Shown here: piece by piece, positions 39,750-48,671 of the stretch
Layout: every line of letters begins with the position of its first letter
How positions within the stretch are numbered: position 1 is the first letter of the stretch
NCBI GenBank assembly: GCA_965216725.1
Contig: CBDCGI010000022.1
Coordinates: forward strand, 155,696-219,695
DNA length: 64,000 bases
DNA from: JACZUI01 sp965216725
GTDB taxonomy: Bacteria > Actinomycetota > Acidimicrobiia > Spongiisociales > ZC4RG35
Direction of reading: 5' to 3'
The notes under the pieces: generated by a model
What the model was told of the DNA's origin: nothing
Database searches by the model: none
What the model saw: the letters and a program-made list of their open reading frames with translations, nothing else
Translations under genes and position numbers: made by a program

Positions 39750-41462
39750 ATGAAGGTCAGTAGACGAGGTACGCGCGGGCTGTTGGGGGTTCTCCTGGCT
39801 GCGGCGATGGTTGTTGGCGCTGCGATTCCGGTCGCGGCGAAGGACCACAAGCCACCGAAAGTGGACTTCACTCTCACGGTTCTGCATAACAACGATGGGG
39901 AATCCGACCTGCTACCCGCCGAAGATGGCGCGGGCAGTATCAGCCGTTACGGATGGCTGTTCCAGCAGCTGGAGAAAGCCGCCCGCACTTCTGGAGGTGA
40001 GGCACGGTCGAAGACCGGGGTCATCAGCATCGGCGCCGGCGACAACTTCCTGGCCAGCCCGGAGCTGGAGGCGAGTTTTGCCAAGGGGATTCCGTGGTAT
40101 GACGCCATGGCATTGGATTACCTGGCGTATGACGCCTTTGTGATCGGAAACCACGAGTTCGACTTTGGCCCGGAGGTTCTGGCCGACTTCATCAACAGCT
40201 TTGATGGCAACGGTGATGTGTTCATCTCCGCGAACCTGGACTTTTCAGCCGAGCCCAGTCTTCAGGCATTGGTCGATGCCGGACTGATTCGCGCGAGCGT
40301 GGTAGTCAAGGAACGAGGGGAGCGGATCGGGATTGTCGGTGTCACGACCCCCGAGCTCCGAGAGGTCACCAGCCCTGGTGATGTCATCATCGACGAGGAT
40401 CTGGTGACGGTGGTGCAGGCTGAGATCGATCACTTGACCGCACAGGGGATCGACAAGATCCTGGTCGCCTCTCATCTCCAGGACATCAGCAACGAACTGG
40501 AGCTTGTCACTCAGTTGGAGGACGTTGACGCCGTGATCGGCGGTGGCGGTGGAGAGGACATCTCCAGCAACTACCCGCTGGTGGCTACCGACCTCAACGG
40601 TGTCGAAGTACCCGTGGTGACCGTCCCCGGTGACTATTTCGATGTCGGCAACCTGGTCCTCAGCTTCGACGAGGACGGGAATGTGCTCGCCTACGGAGGC
40701 GGGTTGATGCCGGTGACCGGTGATCTGCCCCAGGATCCGTATCTGCTCAACAACGTCGAACAGCCCGTGGAGAACTTCCTCGCGGACCTGGCCGAGACGG
40801 TGATCGCGACCAGCGAGGTCGGGATCAACGGCGTTCGGGCCGATGTCCGGACCCGGGAGACCAACGGTGGAAACCTGATGGCTGATGCCCATCTTGCAGC
40901 AGCCCAGGAGAGGGCAGCCGACTTCGGCGCTTCGGTGCCCCAGGTGGCGCTGCAGAACGGTGGTGGCATCCGCAACGACTCCATCATCGGGCCGGGGAAC
41001 ATCACGCTGTTGGACACCTTCGACATGGCGCCGTTCACCAACTTCGTTTCCATCCTGGATCCGATCTCGACCGGCGACTTCGTCGCCGCTGTGGAACACG
41101 GTCTGGCAGGTCTGCCCGGAGCGGCCGGCTCCTTCGCACAGTGGGCGGGTCTGGTTGTCACGTACGACCCGGCGGCGCTGGCGGGTAGCAGGATCGTGGA
41201 TCTGACTCTCGACGACGGCACAGTCGTCGTGTCTGGCGGAGCCATCGTTTCCAGTGATCCGGTGACTATCGCCACCATCGACTTCCTGGCTGCAGGAAAC
41301 GACGGGTATGACATGTTCGAGGCATATGACTTCACCAGGGTGGGGATCTCCTACCAGCAGTCGCTCGCCGACTATTTGAGCGATCTGGGCACGGTGACTG
41401 CCGCGGACTATTCCGACCCGGTTAGCGCAGGAGACCGGACCCGGATCATTCCGACCAGCTGA
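39750..41462 (+). CDS. Secreted 5'-nucleotidase/metallophosphatase (UshA/NadN-like)
   Basis: The 570-aa protein has a signal peptide (RGLLGVLLAAAMVVGAAIPV, cleaved near AAK). An N-terminal calcineurin-like phosphatase domain follows (TVLHNNDGESD, GAGDNFLASPEL, VIGNHEFDFGPE; the first motif has N-N-D where most have T-N-D-x-H), then ILVASHLQ. The C-terminal 5'-nucleotidase domain has QNGGGIRNDSIIGPGN and LDTFDMAPFTNF. Such enzymes hydrolyse extracellular nucleotides to nucleosides and phosphate. GAGGAGG lies seven bases before the ATG. A strong hairpin follows the stop. It stands alone. Confidence 0.9.
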   Translation: MKVSRRGTRGLLGVLLAAAMVVGAAIPVAAKDHKPPKVDFTLTVLHNNDGESDLLPAEDGAGSISRYGWLFQQLEKAARTSGGEARSKTGVISIGAGDNFLASPELEASFAKGIPWYDAMALDYLAYDAFVIGNHEFDFGPEVLADFINSFDGNGDVFISANLDFSAEPSLQALVDAGLIRASVVVKERGERIGIVGVTTPELREVTSPGDVIIDEDLVTVVQAEIDHLTAQGIDKILVASHLQDISNELELVTQLEDVDAVIGGGGGEDISSNYPLVATDLNGVEVPVVTVPGDYFDVGNLVLSFDEDGNVLAYGGGLMPVTGDLPQDPYLLNNVEQPVENFLADLAETVIATSEVGINGVRADVRTRETNGGNLMADAHLAAAQERAADFGASVPQVALQNGGGIRNDSIIGPGNITLLDTFDMAPFTNFVSILDPISTGDFVAAVEHGLAGLPGAAGSFAQWAGLVVTYDPAALAGSRIVDLTLDDGTVVVSGGAIVSSDPVTIATIDFLAAGNDGYDMFEAYDFTRVGISYQQSLADYLSDLGTVTAADYSDPVSAGDRTRIIPTS

Positions 41463-41470
41463 ATCGAGCT

Positions 41471-41500
41471 TTGGGGGTGCCTCCTTGGAGGTACCCCCAA
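41471..41500 (+). terminator. Strong hairpin terminator of the 5'-nucleotidase gene
   Basis: TTGGGGGTGCCTCC and GGAGGTACCCCCAA pair at 13 of 14 positions around a 2-nt gap. It starts nine bases after the stop at 41462. There is no long U-tract, but stem stability and position suit a terminator. Confidence 0.7.
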
Positions 41501-41595
41501 GTCCTCCAGCTGAAACCCCTGGCGTGACCCGGGCGGCCCGTGCCTCGCCCGCGCTCTCAGGAAAGCCGGCGCGGGCCGTGATTAGGGTCGCGTCG

Positions 41596-41973
41596 ATGAG
41601 CCTTCCCATCGGCCGCCTGGTGCTGCTCGTCCGCGACTTCGCTGAGTCGCTGGTCTTCTACCGGGACAAGGTGGGTTTGGCTCTAGCCGAGCCGGCGGGG
41701 GAGAACTGGGCCACCTTCGACACCGGGGACGCCATTCTCTCGATCTCCGGCCCGTTTCCTGGAATGCCGTATGACCCCAAGTCTCTGGGCGAGACCCCGG
41801 ATCAGCTCATGTTGCTGGTCGACGACGTGGCCGCCGCCAGGGAAAACCTGGAGGCCAAGGGGGTGCAGGTTGGCGCCCCACATTCCCCGGGTGATGGCGT
41901 GCTGCTCGCCGAGTTCCGTGACCCAGACGGGCGATATCTGGCCTTCGAGCAACGAGGTGATTCCCAGGGTTAG
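41596..41973 (+). CDS. VOC/glyoxalase-family protein
   Basis: The 125-aa protein has the vicinal-oxygen-chelate pattern: LVLLVRDFAESLVFYRDKVG, then DAILSISGPF, and MLLVDDVAAARENLEAKGV with EFRDPDGRYLAFEQ. This is a single-domain bleomycin-resistance/dioxygenase-like member. Substrate not predictable. ATG 41596 fits the family start; upstream in-frame codons are not conserved. Confidence 0.82.
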   Translation: MSLPIGRLVLLVRDFAESLVFYRDKVGLALAEPAGENWATFDTGDAILSISGPFPGMPYDPKSLGETPDQLMLLVDDVAAARENLEAKGVQVGAPHSPGDGVLLAEFRDPDGRYLAFEQRGDSQG

Positions 41974-42056
41974 GCGGGTGGCGCCGAGCGTTGAGGATGT
42001 GGGCTGGGGGAGGGTTGGGTGATGATCTACCAGATGCTGGTACAAGCCTGTCATAC

Positions 42057-42079
42057 CAATATTGATATAGGAATATCAA
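42057..42079. promoter_or_regulatory. AT-rich inverted repeats before the XRE gene, candidate operator
   Basis: TTGATAT-AGGA-ATATCAA (42062-42079) is a perfect 7-bp inverted repeat, preceded by the CAATATTG palindrome (42057-42064). It lies 21 bases before ATG 42100 in a distinctly AT-rich patch. Antitoxin-type XRE proteins commonly autoregulate at such sites. Confidence 0.5.
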
Positions 42080-42099
42080 AACGGGTATCATATGAAGAT

Positions 42100-42402
42100 A
42101 TGAACCCGATTAAAGAAGCTCGTGTCCGTGCCGGCTTGACTCAAAAGGTCCTGGCAGAGCGATTGGGAACCCACCAGCCGGTGGTGGCTCGGTGGGAGAA
42201 CGGACGTACCCGACCCGACTTCGACACAGTTGTCAGGGTGGTCGAGGCATGCGGCTTCGAATTCCACTTCGAGATGCGCCCCGTAGAGCATGACACAGTG
42301 CTGGTGAGACGGGAACTGGCCAAGCCCCCGGCGCAGCGTTTAGAGGGTCTGGTGGAGGCCGTCACGGCTTTCGACGCGATGGTGGCTTCGGGCCATGGTT
42401 GA
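42100..42402 (+). CDS. XRE-family helix-turn-helix protein (putative antitoxin)
   Basis: The 100-aa protein begins MNPIKEARVRAGLTQKVLAE, with a Cro/C1 HTH over residues 4-58 (RLGTHQPVVARWENGRTRPD is the recognition part). A C-terminal helical region follows. The gene overlaps the nucleotidyltransferase gene by eight bases. The pair matches XRE plus MNT/AbiEii-like toxin-antitoxin or phage-defence modules, in which the HTH protein represses the operon and neutralises its partner. ATG 42100 was chosen over the longer frame from 42019, because the operator-like repeats lie within that extension. Confidence 0.8.
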   Translation: MNPIKEARVRAGLTQKVLAERLGTHQPVVARWENGRTRPDFDTVVRVVEACGFEFHFEMRPVEHDTVLVRRELAKPPAQRLEGLVEAVTAFDAMVASGHG

Positions 42403-42892
42403 CTTCGACCCGGTCGCGATGCTGCGGATTCTCCGGTCGCACGATGTCTCTTTCGTACTGGTCGGCGGTGTCGCCGCCCGCCTTCGCGGAGCTCCGCTGC
42501 TGACCCAAGACGTCGACATAACCCCCGAGGCGTCAGCCGCGAACCTGAAACGTTTGATGACAGCCTTGGAGGAAATGAATGCTCGGCTCCGCTCTGCTGC
42601 AGACCCTGACGGGATCGACTTCCCGTTCGACGCCAAGCTTCTTGCCACCAAGGCGTTGTGGACGCTGACCACCGAATATGGAGATCTGGATTTGGTGCTG
42701 GAACCGGCCGGCCTCGGTGGATTTGACGAGATCGCCCACGGTGCCTCCCCGTTGCGAGTGGCAACCCAACCCGACCTCTATGTCGAAGTAGCCGCCCTTT
42801 CGGATGTGATTGCAAGCAAAGAAGCGGCGGCGCGGGAGAAGGATCTGGCGGCACTCCCCATGTTGCGGACCACACTCCGCGAGTCGACATAG
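42395..42892 (+). CDS. MNT/AbiEii-like nucleotidyltransferase (putative toxin)
   Basis: The 165-aa protein has the Pol-beta-type nucleotidyltransferase motif VLVGGVAARLRGAPLLTQDVDIT (read as two parts: GG-x-A-x-x-x-x-G, and the T-x-D-x-D catalytic pair), then DFPFDAKLLATKALWTLTTE with a third acid in GDLDLVLE. AbiEii/MenT-like toxins transfer nucleotides to tRNA or other targets and are paired with a regulator. It is shorter than MenT proteins (about 280 aa), closer to MNT-like or DUF6036-type members. Overlap with the XRE gene implies co-translation. Confidence 0.72.
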   Translation: MVDFDPVAMLRILRSHDVSFVLVGGVAARLRGAPLLTQDVDITPEASAANLKRLMTALEEMNARLRSAADPDGIDFPFDAKLLATKALWTLTTEYGDLDLVLEPAGLGGFDEIAHGASPLRVATQPDLYVEVAALSDVIASKEAAAREKDLAALPMLRTTLREST

Positions 42893-42980
42893 AGCGACCG
42901 CTGCACGTGGGGGCCACTCAAAGGCCTGGAGTAGGTGCCGTTGGCAATGACCGACGAGGGCGGGTCGCAACATCGTCGTA

Positions 42981-42992
42981 GCAATCGATTGC
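42981..42992. promoter_or_regulatory. LacI-type operator O1 (GCAATCGATTGC)
   Basis: A perfect 12-bp palindrome with central CG, as required by LacI-family proteins. It lies 134 bases upstream of the ABC permease start and 56 bases upstream of O2. The core CAATCGATTG is shared with three other sites in the cluster. Confidence 0.75.
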
Positions 42993-43022
42993 ACTCATGA
43001 GAGCGAAGTCGAAAGGGGATTG

Positions 43023-43050
43023 TTGACAGCCCAAACGGCCGATGTAACAA
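43023..43050 (+). promoter_or_regulatory. Candidate sigma-70 promoter of the sugar-type ABC operon
   Basis: TTGACA at 43023-43028 and TAACAA at 43045-43050 are separated by 16 bases. The operator O2 overlaps the -10 element. Its TSS would lie about 55-60 bases upstream of the GTG start. Confidence 0.55.
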
Positions 43051-43057
43051 TCGATTG
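43048..43057. promoter_or_regulatory. LacI-type operator O2 (CAATCGATTG)
   Basis: A perfect 10-bp palindrome with flanks A...C as in O1. It sits on the -10 region of the ABC operon, a classical repression position, and 56 bases downstream of O1, which could allow looping. Confidence 0.75.
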
Positions 43058-43114
43058 CAAAGAACCACGGCGACCCGGATGTAGCATCGTCCGGGATTGC
43101 TGGAGAGGTCGAAT

Positions 43115-44155
43115 GTGGCTCCAGCCGAGTCCAATCAAGGCATATTGCATCGTCTAGGTACCTGGCCAAGGTTCGACCGACTCACCATGGACTCTGTTCA
43201 AGTGCAGCTTCTACTGGGTATCGCCGTAGTGGGAGCGGTTTTCAGTGCTCTCTACCCAGATCGCTTCGCCACCTGGCGGAATGTCGAGAACATGGCGCGG
43301 CAGGGAGGAACTCTGGCCGTCGTAGCTATCGGCCAGAGTTTTGCTTTGATCTCGGGAGGCTTCGACATCTCAGTGGCGGCCACGATGGGACTTGCCAGCA
43401 CGGTCGGAGCGATGGCCATGCTCAACTATGGGATCGCCGCAGGAATCGCGGCTGGTCTGGGTGCCGCTCTTGCCGTAGGAATACTGAACGGCACCTTGAT
43501 CGCCCGCTTCGGTGTGACGCCATTCATCGCGACCCTGGGGATGCTGGCAATCGCTAAAGGCGTTGCGAACGAGCTCAGCGACGGCCGGTCCGTGTCCGGC
43601 ATCCCATCGGAGTTCGACTGGTTTGGAGGAGGGAATTGGGGTCCGATTCCTGCGACGGTAGGAATGGCTCTCGTCGTACTGGCCCTTGCGAGTTTCTATC
43701 TCTACCGGACGCGGCCCGGTCTCTACCTGTACGCCACGGGCGGCTCATCAGAGGCCTCCAGACTCGCGGGCATACGAATCGTTCGGTCGGAGCTCATGGC
43801 CTACGTCCTGTGCAGCCTCCTCGCAGGAATCGGCGGGCTGATGCTTGCCTCCAGAGTCTCAGTCGGCCAGGCAAGCCTTGGTCAGGGATTCGAGCTCATG
43901 TCCATCGCAACCGCGGTGATTGGCGGAGTCGCCATCGGCGGCGGCGTTGGTCGCCTTGGTGGAGTGGTCTTGGGCGTCGTGCTCATTTCTGTTCTTTCCA
44001 CGGGCATGAATATTGCTCAGCTCAGCGAGTTCACCCAAGAAATCGTTACAGGGGCAGTGTTGATTGCGGCGGTTCTGCTCGACCGTATCAGGTTGCGGAC
44101 ACGTCAGCGTCGCCGAGTGGAGTCGGTCTTGAAGGAAGAAGATGCAGACATATAG
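43115..44155 (+). CDS. Sugar-type ABC transporter permease (RbsC-like)
   Basis: The 346-aa, about ten-TM protein has RbsC/BPD_transp_2 features: VVAIGQSFALISGGFDISVA, LNGTLIARFGVTPFIATLGM, and the conserved FELMSIATAVIGGVAIGGGV segment. The start is GTG 43115, with GGAGAGG six bases upstream. It opens the LacI-controlled operon and precedes the SBP gene. Family members import pentoses, autoinducer-2, purine nucleosides and other polyols; the downstream deaminase-like gene argues for a nitrogen-containing solute. Confidence 0.88.
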   Translation: MAPAESNQGILHRLGTWPRFDRLTMDSVQVQLLLGIAVVGAVFSALYPDRFATWRNVENMARQGGTLAVVAIGQSFALISGGFDISVAATMGLASTVGAMAMLNYGIAAGIAAGLGAALAVGILNGTLIARFGVTPFIATLGMLAIAKGVANELSDGRSVSGIPSEFDWFGGGNWGPIPATVGMALVVLALASFYLYRTRPGLYLYATGGSSEASRLAGIRIVRSELMAYVLCSLLAGIGGLMLASRVSVGQASLGQGFELMSIATAVIGGVAIGGGVGRLGGVVLGVVLISVLSTGMNIAQLSEFTQEIVTGAVLIAAVLLDRIRLRTRQRRRVESVLKEEDADI

Positions 44156-44206
44156 GCCGCGGTTTGCGGCACGTGATGCCAGCGTTGCTGGCGGGAGGAG
44201 AACCGG

Positions 44207-45277
44207 ATGAACCGGATCAAACGATCATCGATATGGATGGCGCTTGTGGTAGTTGCCCTACTGCTTGCGGCGTGTGGAGGTGGCAGTGCTACTGACACCA
44301 CGTCGGACGAAGGAGAAACTCCGACCACAGGTGCCGCCAACGACCAGCTATTGGCGTGCGATGCTACTCCCACGCCTGAAGAGGTCGCGAATTACGAACT
44401 CCCCGAGGCCGATGAGCCCTACGACATCACCCTGATGCAGGTGAGCCTGGCCGGCTATTACTACCAGGGGATTGACTTCGGAGCCCATGATGCCGGCGAA
44501 GATCTCGGAGTCGAGGTCACCACGCTCGCCGCCGAAGGTTACGCGTCGCCGGAGCTTCAACTCCAACAGGTTGAAGACGCGATCCAGCGCGGAACAGACG
44601 CGATTGTGATGGCTCCGTCTGATATCGCCGGTTCGGTGCCGGTGGTCGAGGCGGCTGTCGAGGCGGGCATTCCTGTCGTGAACATCTCAACCGAAGTGGA
44701 CCATCCTGATGTCTACATGGTGATGCAGGATGACTACCTGCTTGGCGTCCAACTGGCTGACCGCCTTGCCGAGGTGGTCGAGAGTGGCGGAGGCATCATC
44801 ATTGCCGGTCCCGCCAACGCGACATGGTCGCAGAAGCGGGTCGAGGGTTTCGAAGACCGCATTGCCGAGGCCTACCCCGATATCGAGGTGTTGGCAGCGC
44901 CCACACAGCTCGTTGACCCGGTGGAGGGTCTCGCCTCTTTCGAGGATGCGGTCCAGGCCCATCCCGACATCGACTGGATTGCGTCGGTTCACTACTTCAT
45001 CCTGCAGCCGCAGGCGATTCCCGCCGAGTATGCCGATGTTCCCTACGTGAGCTTTGGGTATGAGCCGGATTCGATAGCGGCCCTGGAAAACGGTGCGCTT
45101 GACTCGGTGTTTGGAATCAACCCCGTGGCGATGGGACGAATCGGCATCGGAACTGCAATCTCGCTTCTGAACGGAGATGACCAGCCGAGAATCAACTGTC
45201 TGCCGGCGCCCCTCTTGACATCGGAGGACCGGGGTACGCCGGTGGCGAACAACGAAGTGATACCAGGCGACGAGTGA
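44207..45277 (+). CDS. ABC transporter substrate-binding lipoprotein (Peripla_BP_4 type)
   Basis: The 356-aa protein has a lipoprotein signal (IWMALVVVALLLAACGGGSA; Cys after the lipobox), a Thr/Asp-rich linker, and a sugar-binding fold: YDITLMQVSLAGYYYQGIDF, AIQRGTDAIVMAPSDIAG and AGIPVVNISTEVDHPDVYMV. The aromatic cluster Y-Y-Y-Q near the N-terminal lobe is at the position of ligand-stacking residues. It lies 51 bases after the permease gene. The ligand is unknown. Confidence 0.88.
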   Translation: MNRIKRSSIWMALVVVALLLAACGGGSATDTTSDEGETPTTGAANDQLLACDATPTPEEVANYELPEADEPYDITLMQVSLAGYYYQGIDFGAHDAGEDLGVEVTTLAAEGYASPELQLQQVEDAIQRGTDAIVMAPSDIAGSVPVVEAAVEAGIPVVNISTEVDHPDVYMVMQDDYLLGVQLADRLAEVVESGGGIIIAGPANATWSQKRVEGFEDRIAEAYPDIEVLAAPTQLVDPVEGLASFEDAVQAHPDIDWIASVHYFILQPQAIPAEYADVPYVSFGYEPDSIAALENGALDSVFGINPVAMGRIGIGTAISLLNGDDQPRINCLPAPLLTSEDRGTPVANNEVIPGDE

Positions 45278-45310
45278 TCGGGGCTAGCTGAGAGTCGGAA
45301 AGAGCCTGAG

Positions 45311-46822
45311 ATGAGCCCGGCCCAATTGTCGATGGACCTCCCGAACGCCGCGAGAGGTGAGTCGGCTGTCGCTGTCAGCAGAGTCACCAAGGCGTTCCCA
45401 GGTGTCGTCGCGCTCGATGATGTGGACCTCGCCGTTTCGTACGGTGAGGTCCACGCCATCGTGGGTCTCAACGGCGCCGGGAAATCGACGCTTGTCAATA
45501 TCCTCGCCGGTTCCCTGGTGCCCGACAGCGGGTCGGTCTGGGTTGGCGATGCAGCCGAGACCGCGGACTTGGCCGAGCATGTGGCGTTCGTACCTCAGGA
45601 CGTAGTCATGGTTCCCTCAATGTCGATAGGGCGGAATGCCATACTCGGTTCCGAGAGTTTCCTCTCCACCGCACAACTCAGTCCTACCGAGCAGGCCGCA
45701 GTGGCCAAGGGCTTCGCCCGAGTGGGTCTCGACTTGAATCCCGACTTCTTTCCAGCGGAATGCAGCGTCCCGGAGTTGCGGTTGGTTCAGATCGCCCGGG
45801 CACTGATGAGCGGCAAAAGAGTGCTACTTCTAGACGAGCCCACGGCGGTCCTTGGCCACGGGGACTCGGATCGCCTAATTGAAACATTGCACGGACTTCG
45901 CGCCGAAGGAGAGGCCATTGTCTATGTCAGCCATCGGCTGGGAGAGGTCCTTCGCGTGGCTGATCGGATCACGGTGCTTCGTGACGGGAGGGTCGTCAGC
46001 ACGGTTGAGGCCGAAGCTTGCACGAGGTCAGATCTTTTGGAAATGCTCTCTGGGGCCAATGTCGAAAAAGCGGGAGCTGTGCCTTCGATCGTTTCTGATG
46101 AGTTGCCATTTCTGCGAGTCGAAGGCTTGACCGCTGCAGTGTTCGAAGACGTGAATCTGGAGGCACGGCCAGGGGAGGTTGTCGCTCTGGTGGGCGTTCC
46201 TGGTGGGGGACAGAGTCAAGTGGTTCAAGCGCTGTCCGGTTTGGCGACGCCAGTGGCCGGTCAAGTCTTTGTGGGCGAGAAATCGGTAACGCTTGGGAGC
46301 GTCTCAGATAGCTACCGGGCCGGCCTGGTTCTTGTTCCAGCGGATCGTCGCACTTCGGGCGTGGTCACGTCGGCGAGCGTTGCCGAGAACATCGTCTTGT
46401 CGCCGGGTTCTCGTTCACATCTGGGGGGAATGCGATTGAAACGGCTCGAGAACATGATCGTCGACAGTTACCAGGAGGCTTTTGGGTTGGTCATGAGGTC
46501 GCGTCGGGCTGCCGTCGCAACGTTGTCGGGAGGGAATCAACAGAAGGTTGCTCTAGCTAAGGCCCTGGAATCTAAACCGAGGGTGTTGTTGCTTGATGAG
46601 CCGACCCAAGGCATAGACGTTGCCAGCAAAGGTCGAATCCTCGAGGACATCAAAGTAGAGGCGCGGACATCGGGAAGAGCCATCTTGTCCGCGACCTCTG
46701 AGTTGGAGGAGGTCGTCGGCTGGGCGGACAGGGTCTACGTGTTCAGGCTGGGCTCAATCCAAGCAGAGCTTTCCGGCGAGAACATATCTGAGGATGCCCT
46801 GATTGAGTTTGCGGTTCCGTAA
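45311..46822 (+). CDS. Sugar-type ABC transporter ATPase, two NBDs (RbsA-like)
   Basis: The 503-aa protein has two ABC domains. NBD1 has Walker A (GLNGAGKSTLVNILAG) and Walker B (RVLLLDEPTAVLG). NBD2 has a degenerate Walker A (GVPGGGQSQVVQAL, the Lys replaced by Gln) but a normal signature LSGGNQQKVALAKAL and LLDEPTQGID. The weak second P-loop is a family trait of RbsA/MglA. It follows the SBP gene by 33 bases and completes the importer. Confidence 0.9.
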   Translation: MSPAQLSMDLPNAARGESAVAVSRVTKAFPGVVALDDVDLAVSYGEVHAIVGLNGAGKSTLVNILAGSLVPDSGSVWVGDAAETADLAEHVAFVPQDVVMVPSMSIGRNAILGSESFLSTAQLSPTEQAAVAKGFARVGLDLNPDFFPAECSVPELRLVQIARALMSGKRVLLLDEPTAVLGHGDSDRLIETLHGLRAEGEAIVYVSHRLGEVLRVADRITVLRDGRVVSTVEAEACTRSDLLEMLSGANVEKAGAVPSIVSDELPFLRVEGLTAAVFEDVNLEARPGEVVALVGVPGGGQSQVVQALSGLATPVAGQVFVGEKSVTLGSVSDSYRAGLVLVPADRRTSGVVTSASVAENIVLSPGSRSHLGGMRLKRLENMIVDSYQEAFGLVMRSRRAAVATLSGGNQQKVALAKALESKPRVLLLDEPTQGIDVASKGRILEDIKVEARTSGRAILSATSELEEVVGWADRVYVFRLGSIQAELSGENISEDALIEFAVP

Positions 46823-46850
46823 ACGGAGCACGAGGAGGCAGGAGTGAAAG

Positions 46851-48623
46851 ATGACTGAGGCACTTGAACGCAAGACAGCCGCCAATGTCGCAATTGGAGA
46901 TGTTCCTGCCGAGATGGTTCTTCGAGGTGGGCGAGTTGTGGAGGTCCACACTGGCCGCATGGAGGAGGGAGATATCGCAATAGCGGGCCGGCGGATCGCT
47001 GCTGTTGGGGACGTAGATCATTGTGTAGGAGCAGAGACTGAGGTAGTCGACTGTGCCGGTCTGACGCTTGTCCCCGGGCTGATCGATCCTCATATCCACG
47101 TTGGGGGATCCCAACTCTCCATTGAGCGACTGGCTGAGGTGATGGTGCCGGCAGGCACCGCAGCGATCTGCACAGACTTCTATGAACCCGCCACCGTTGT
47201 CGGCATCGCTGCCGTTACCGAGAATGTGAAGCGTTCCGAGGGGACCGGGCTCTACGTCCTGCTTTCACCATTCCATGCGACCGCCCTTGGGATTGGAGAG
47301 TTCGGCAATCTCGGACGATTCTCACTGGACGACCTGATGGAATTGGCGCGTCACGAGCGTGCCATCGCAATTCGCGAGTGGAACTTCGGTGCAAGCCGGA
47401 TCCCGATCGAGAAGATCGATGATTTCTACGAGATCGCCGTGGAGCGAGGGTTGGCGATCGAAGGTCATCTCGAAGGCTTATCCGGACGTGATCTGCAGGC
47501 ATCCGTGGCGCTTGGAGTCATGAGCGACCACGAAACGGTGGCTGCAGAGGATGCGGCGGCAATAGCGAAACTGGGTGTGACGGTTCAGCTGCGGGAGGGC
47601 TCGGGAGCTAAGGACCTGTCGAATGTGATACCTGTGATAACCGAAACCGGATATGACACCAGGAGTTTCAGCCTGGCTACCGATGAGCAGGAGCTTCATT
47701 CCCTCGCCCGAGACGGCTACATGGACCACAAGGTCCGCATGGCTATTGATCACGGGGTCGATCCGATAGACGCAGTGAGGATGGGGTCCTTGACCGCTGC
47801 CGCCTCCCTGGGTGTTCAAAGGGATTTCGGTTCCATAGTCCCCGGAAAGGTCGCTTCAATCGCCGCGGTCGATGACGTCGCGGCCTTCAACGTTCGCCTT
47901 ATGGTCAGCGAAGGCGTGCTGTCAGCGCGAGAAGGGGAGTACCTAATAGACGCTGCACCCGAACGTTATCCAGACGACTGGTACAAAACCGTCCGAGTAG
48001 GCAAGGAGCTCACAGCCGCCGACTTCAGGTTCGACCGGGGCCTGACCACCGCCGAAGTACGGGTGATAGGCATCACCCCGGGCAGTCTCGTCACGGACGA
48101 GTTGGTGGAAACGGTCGAGTTTGAGGCCGGGACCGCAAAGGCTCCGGACCTGGCCACGATCGCGGTCTTCGATCGACACGAAGCCACAGGATCTCGAGGG
48201 CTCGGGTTGGTGCGAGGGTTCGACTTCGAGTCTGGGGCTGTGGCAACCACCATCAACCCAGGAATGATGAACCTGCTGGTGATTGGAGTTGATGCCAATT
48301 CGATGGCCGCCGCGGCCAACCGAGTCGTCGACATGCAGGGCGGAATAGCGGTAGCCAAAGAGGGCCAACTCATCGCAGAAGTTGCGACACCATTGTTCGG
48401 AATTGTGTCTGACGAACCCTCCAAGGAGGTGATCGAGGCAGCAACCGATGTGGCGGACGCGATCCGGGACGAGCTCGGGGTCACCTACGACGGCCTCATC
48501 ACCTCAGTTGGGTTCGCCGCCCTGGCAGTAATCATCCCCAGCCTCAAGATCTGCGATCGCGGCCTGGTCCGTGTGTACCGGGATCACCAGGAGGCGGTGA
48601 GTTTCGTGGTGCGTGAGGTATGA
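46851..48623 (+). CDS. Adenine-deaminase homologue with altered active-site motifs
   Basis: The 590-aa protein aligns by eye along its length with adenine deaminase (Ade): GLIDPHIHVGGSQLS (H81, H83), EGHLEGLSGRDLQA (H206), VMSDHETVAAEDA (H227), FSLATDEQELHSL (D278) and the C-terminal Ade_C domain. Two Ade landmarks differ: the D-P-H-E motif is D-F-Y-E (Y111), and the C-terminal H-D-S-H-N is N-P-G-M-M-N (469-474). It is therefore probably not a true adenine deaminase but a metal-dependent amidohydrolase of another N-compound. It lies 28 bases after the ABC ATPase gene in the same operon. Confidence 0.82.
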   Translation: MTEALERKTAANVAIGDVPAEMVLRGGRVVEVHTGRMEEGDIAIAGRRIAAVGDVDHCVGAETEVVDCAGLTLVPGLIDPHIHVGGSQLSIERLAEVMVPAGTAAICTDFYEPATVVGIAAVTENVKRSEGTGLYVLLSPFHATALGIGEFGNLGRFSLDDLMELARHERAIAIREWNFGASRIPIEKIDDFYEIAVERGLAIEGHLEGLSGRDLQASVALGVMSDHETVAAEDAAAIAKLGVTVQLREGSGAKDLSNVIPVITETGYDTRSFSLATDEQELHSLARDGYMDHKVRMAIDHGVDPIDAVRMGSLTAAASLGVQRDFGSIVPGKVASIAAVDDVAAFNVRLMVSEGVLSAREGEYLIDAAPERYPDDWYKTVRVGKELTAADFRFDRGLTTAEVRVIGITPGSLVTDELVETVEFEAGTAKAPDLATIAVFDRHEATGSRGLGLVRGFDFESGAVATTINPGMMNLLVIGVDANSMAAAANRVVDMQGGIAVAKEGQLIAEVATPLFGIVSDEPSKEVIEAATDVADAIRDELGVTYDGLITSVGFAALAVIIPSLKICDRGLVRVYRDHQEAVSFVVREV

Positions 48624-48671
48624 GGCTCGGCAACTGGCGAATCCAGGTCAGAGTGCTCCGGGGGCCTAGCA

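Noticed and set aside
40245..41609. 454-codon minus-strand frame opposite the 5'-nucleotidase
   Set aside because: The plus-strand protein has a signal peptide and nucleotidase motifs, so the antisense frame is a shadow despite its length.
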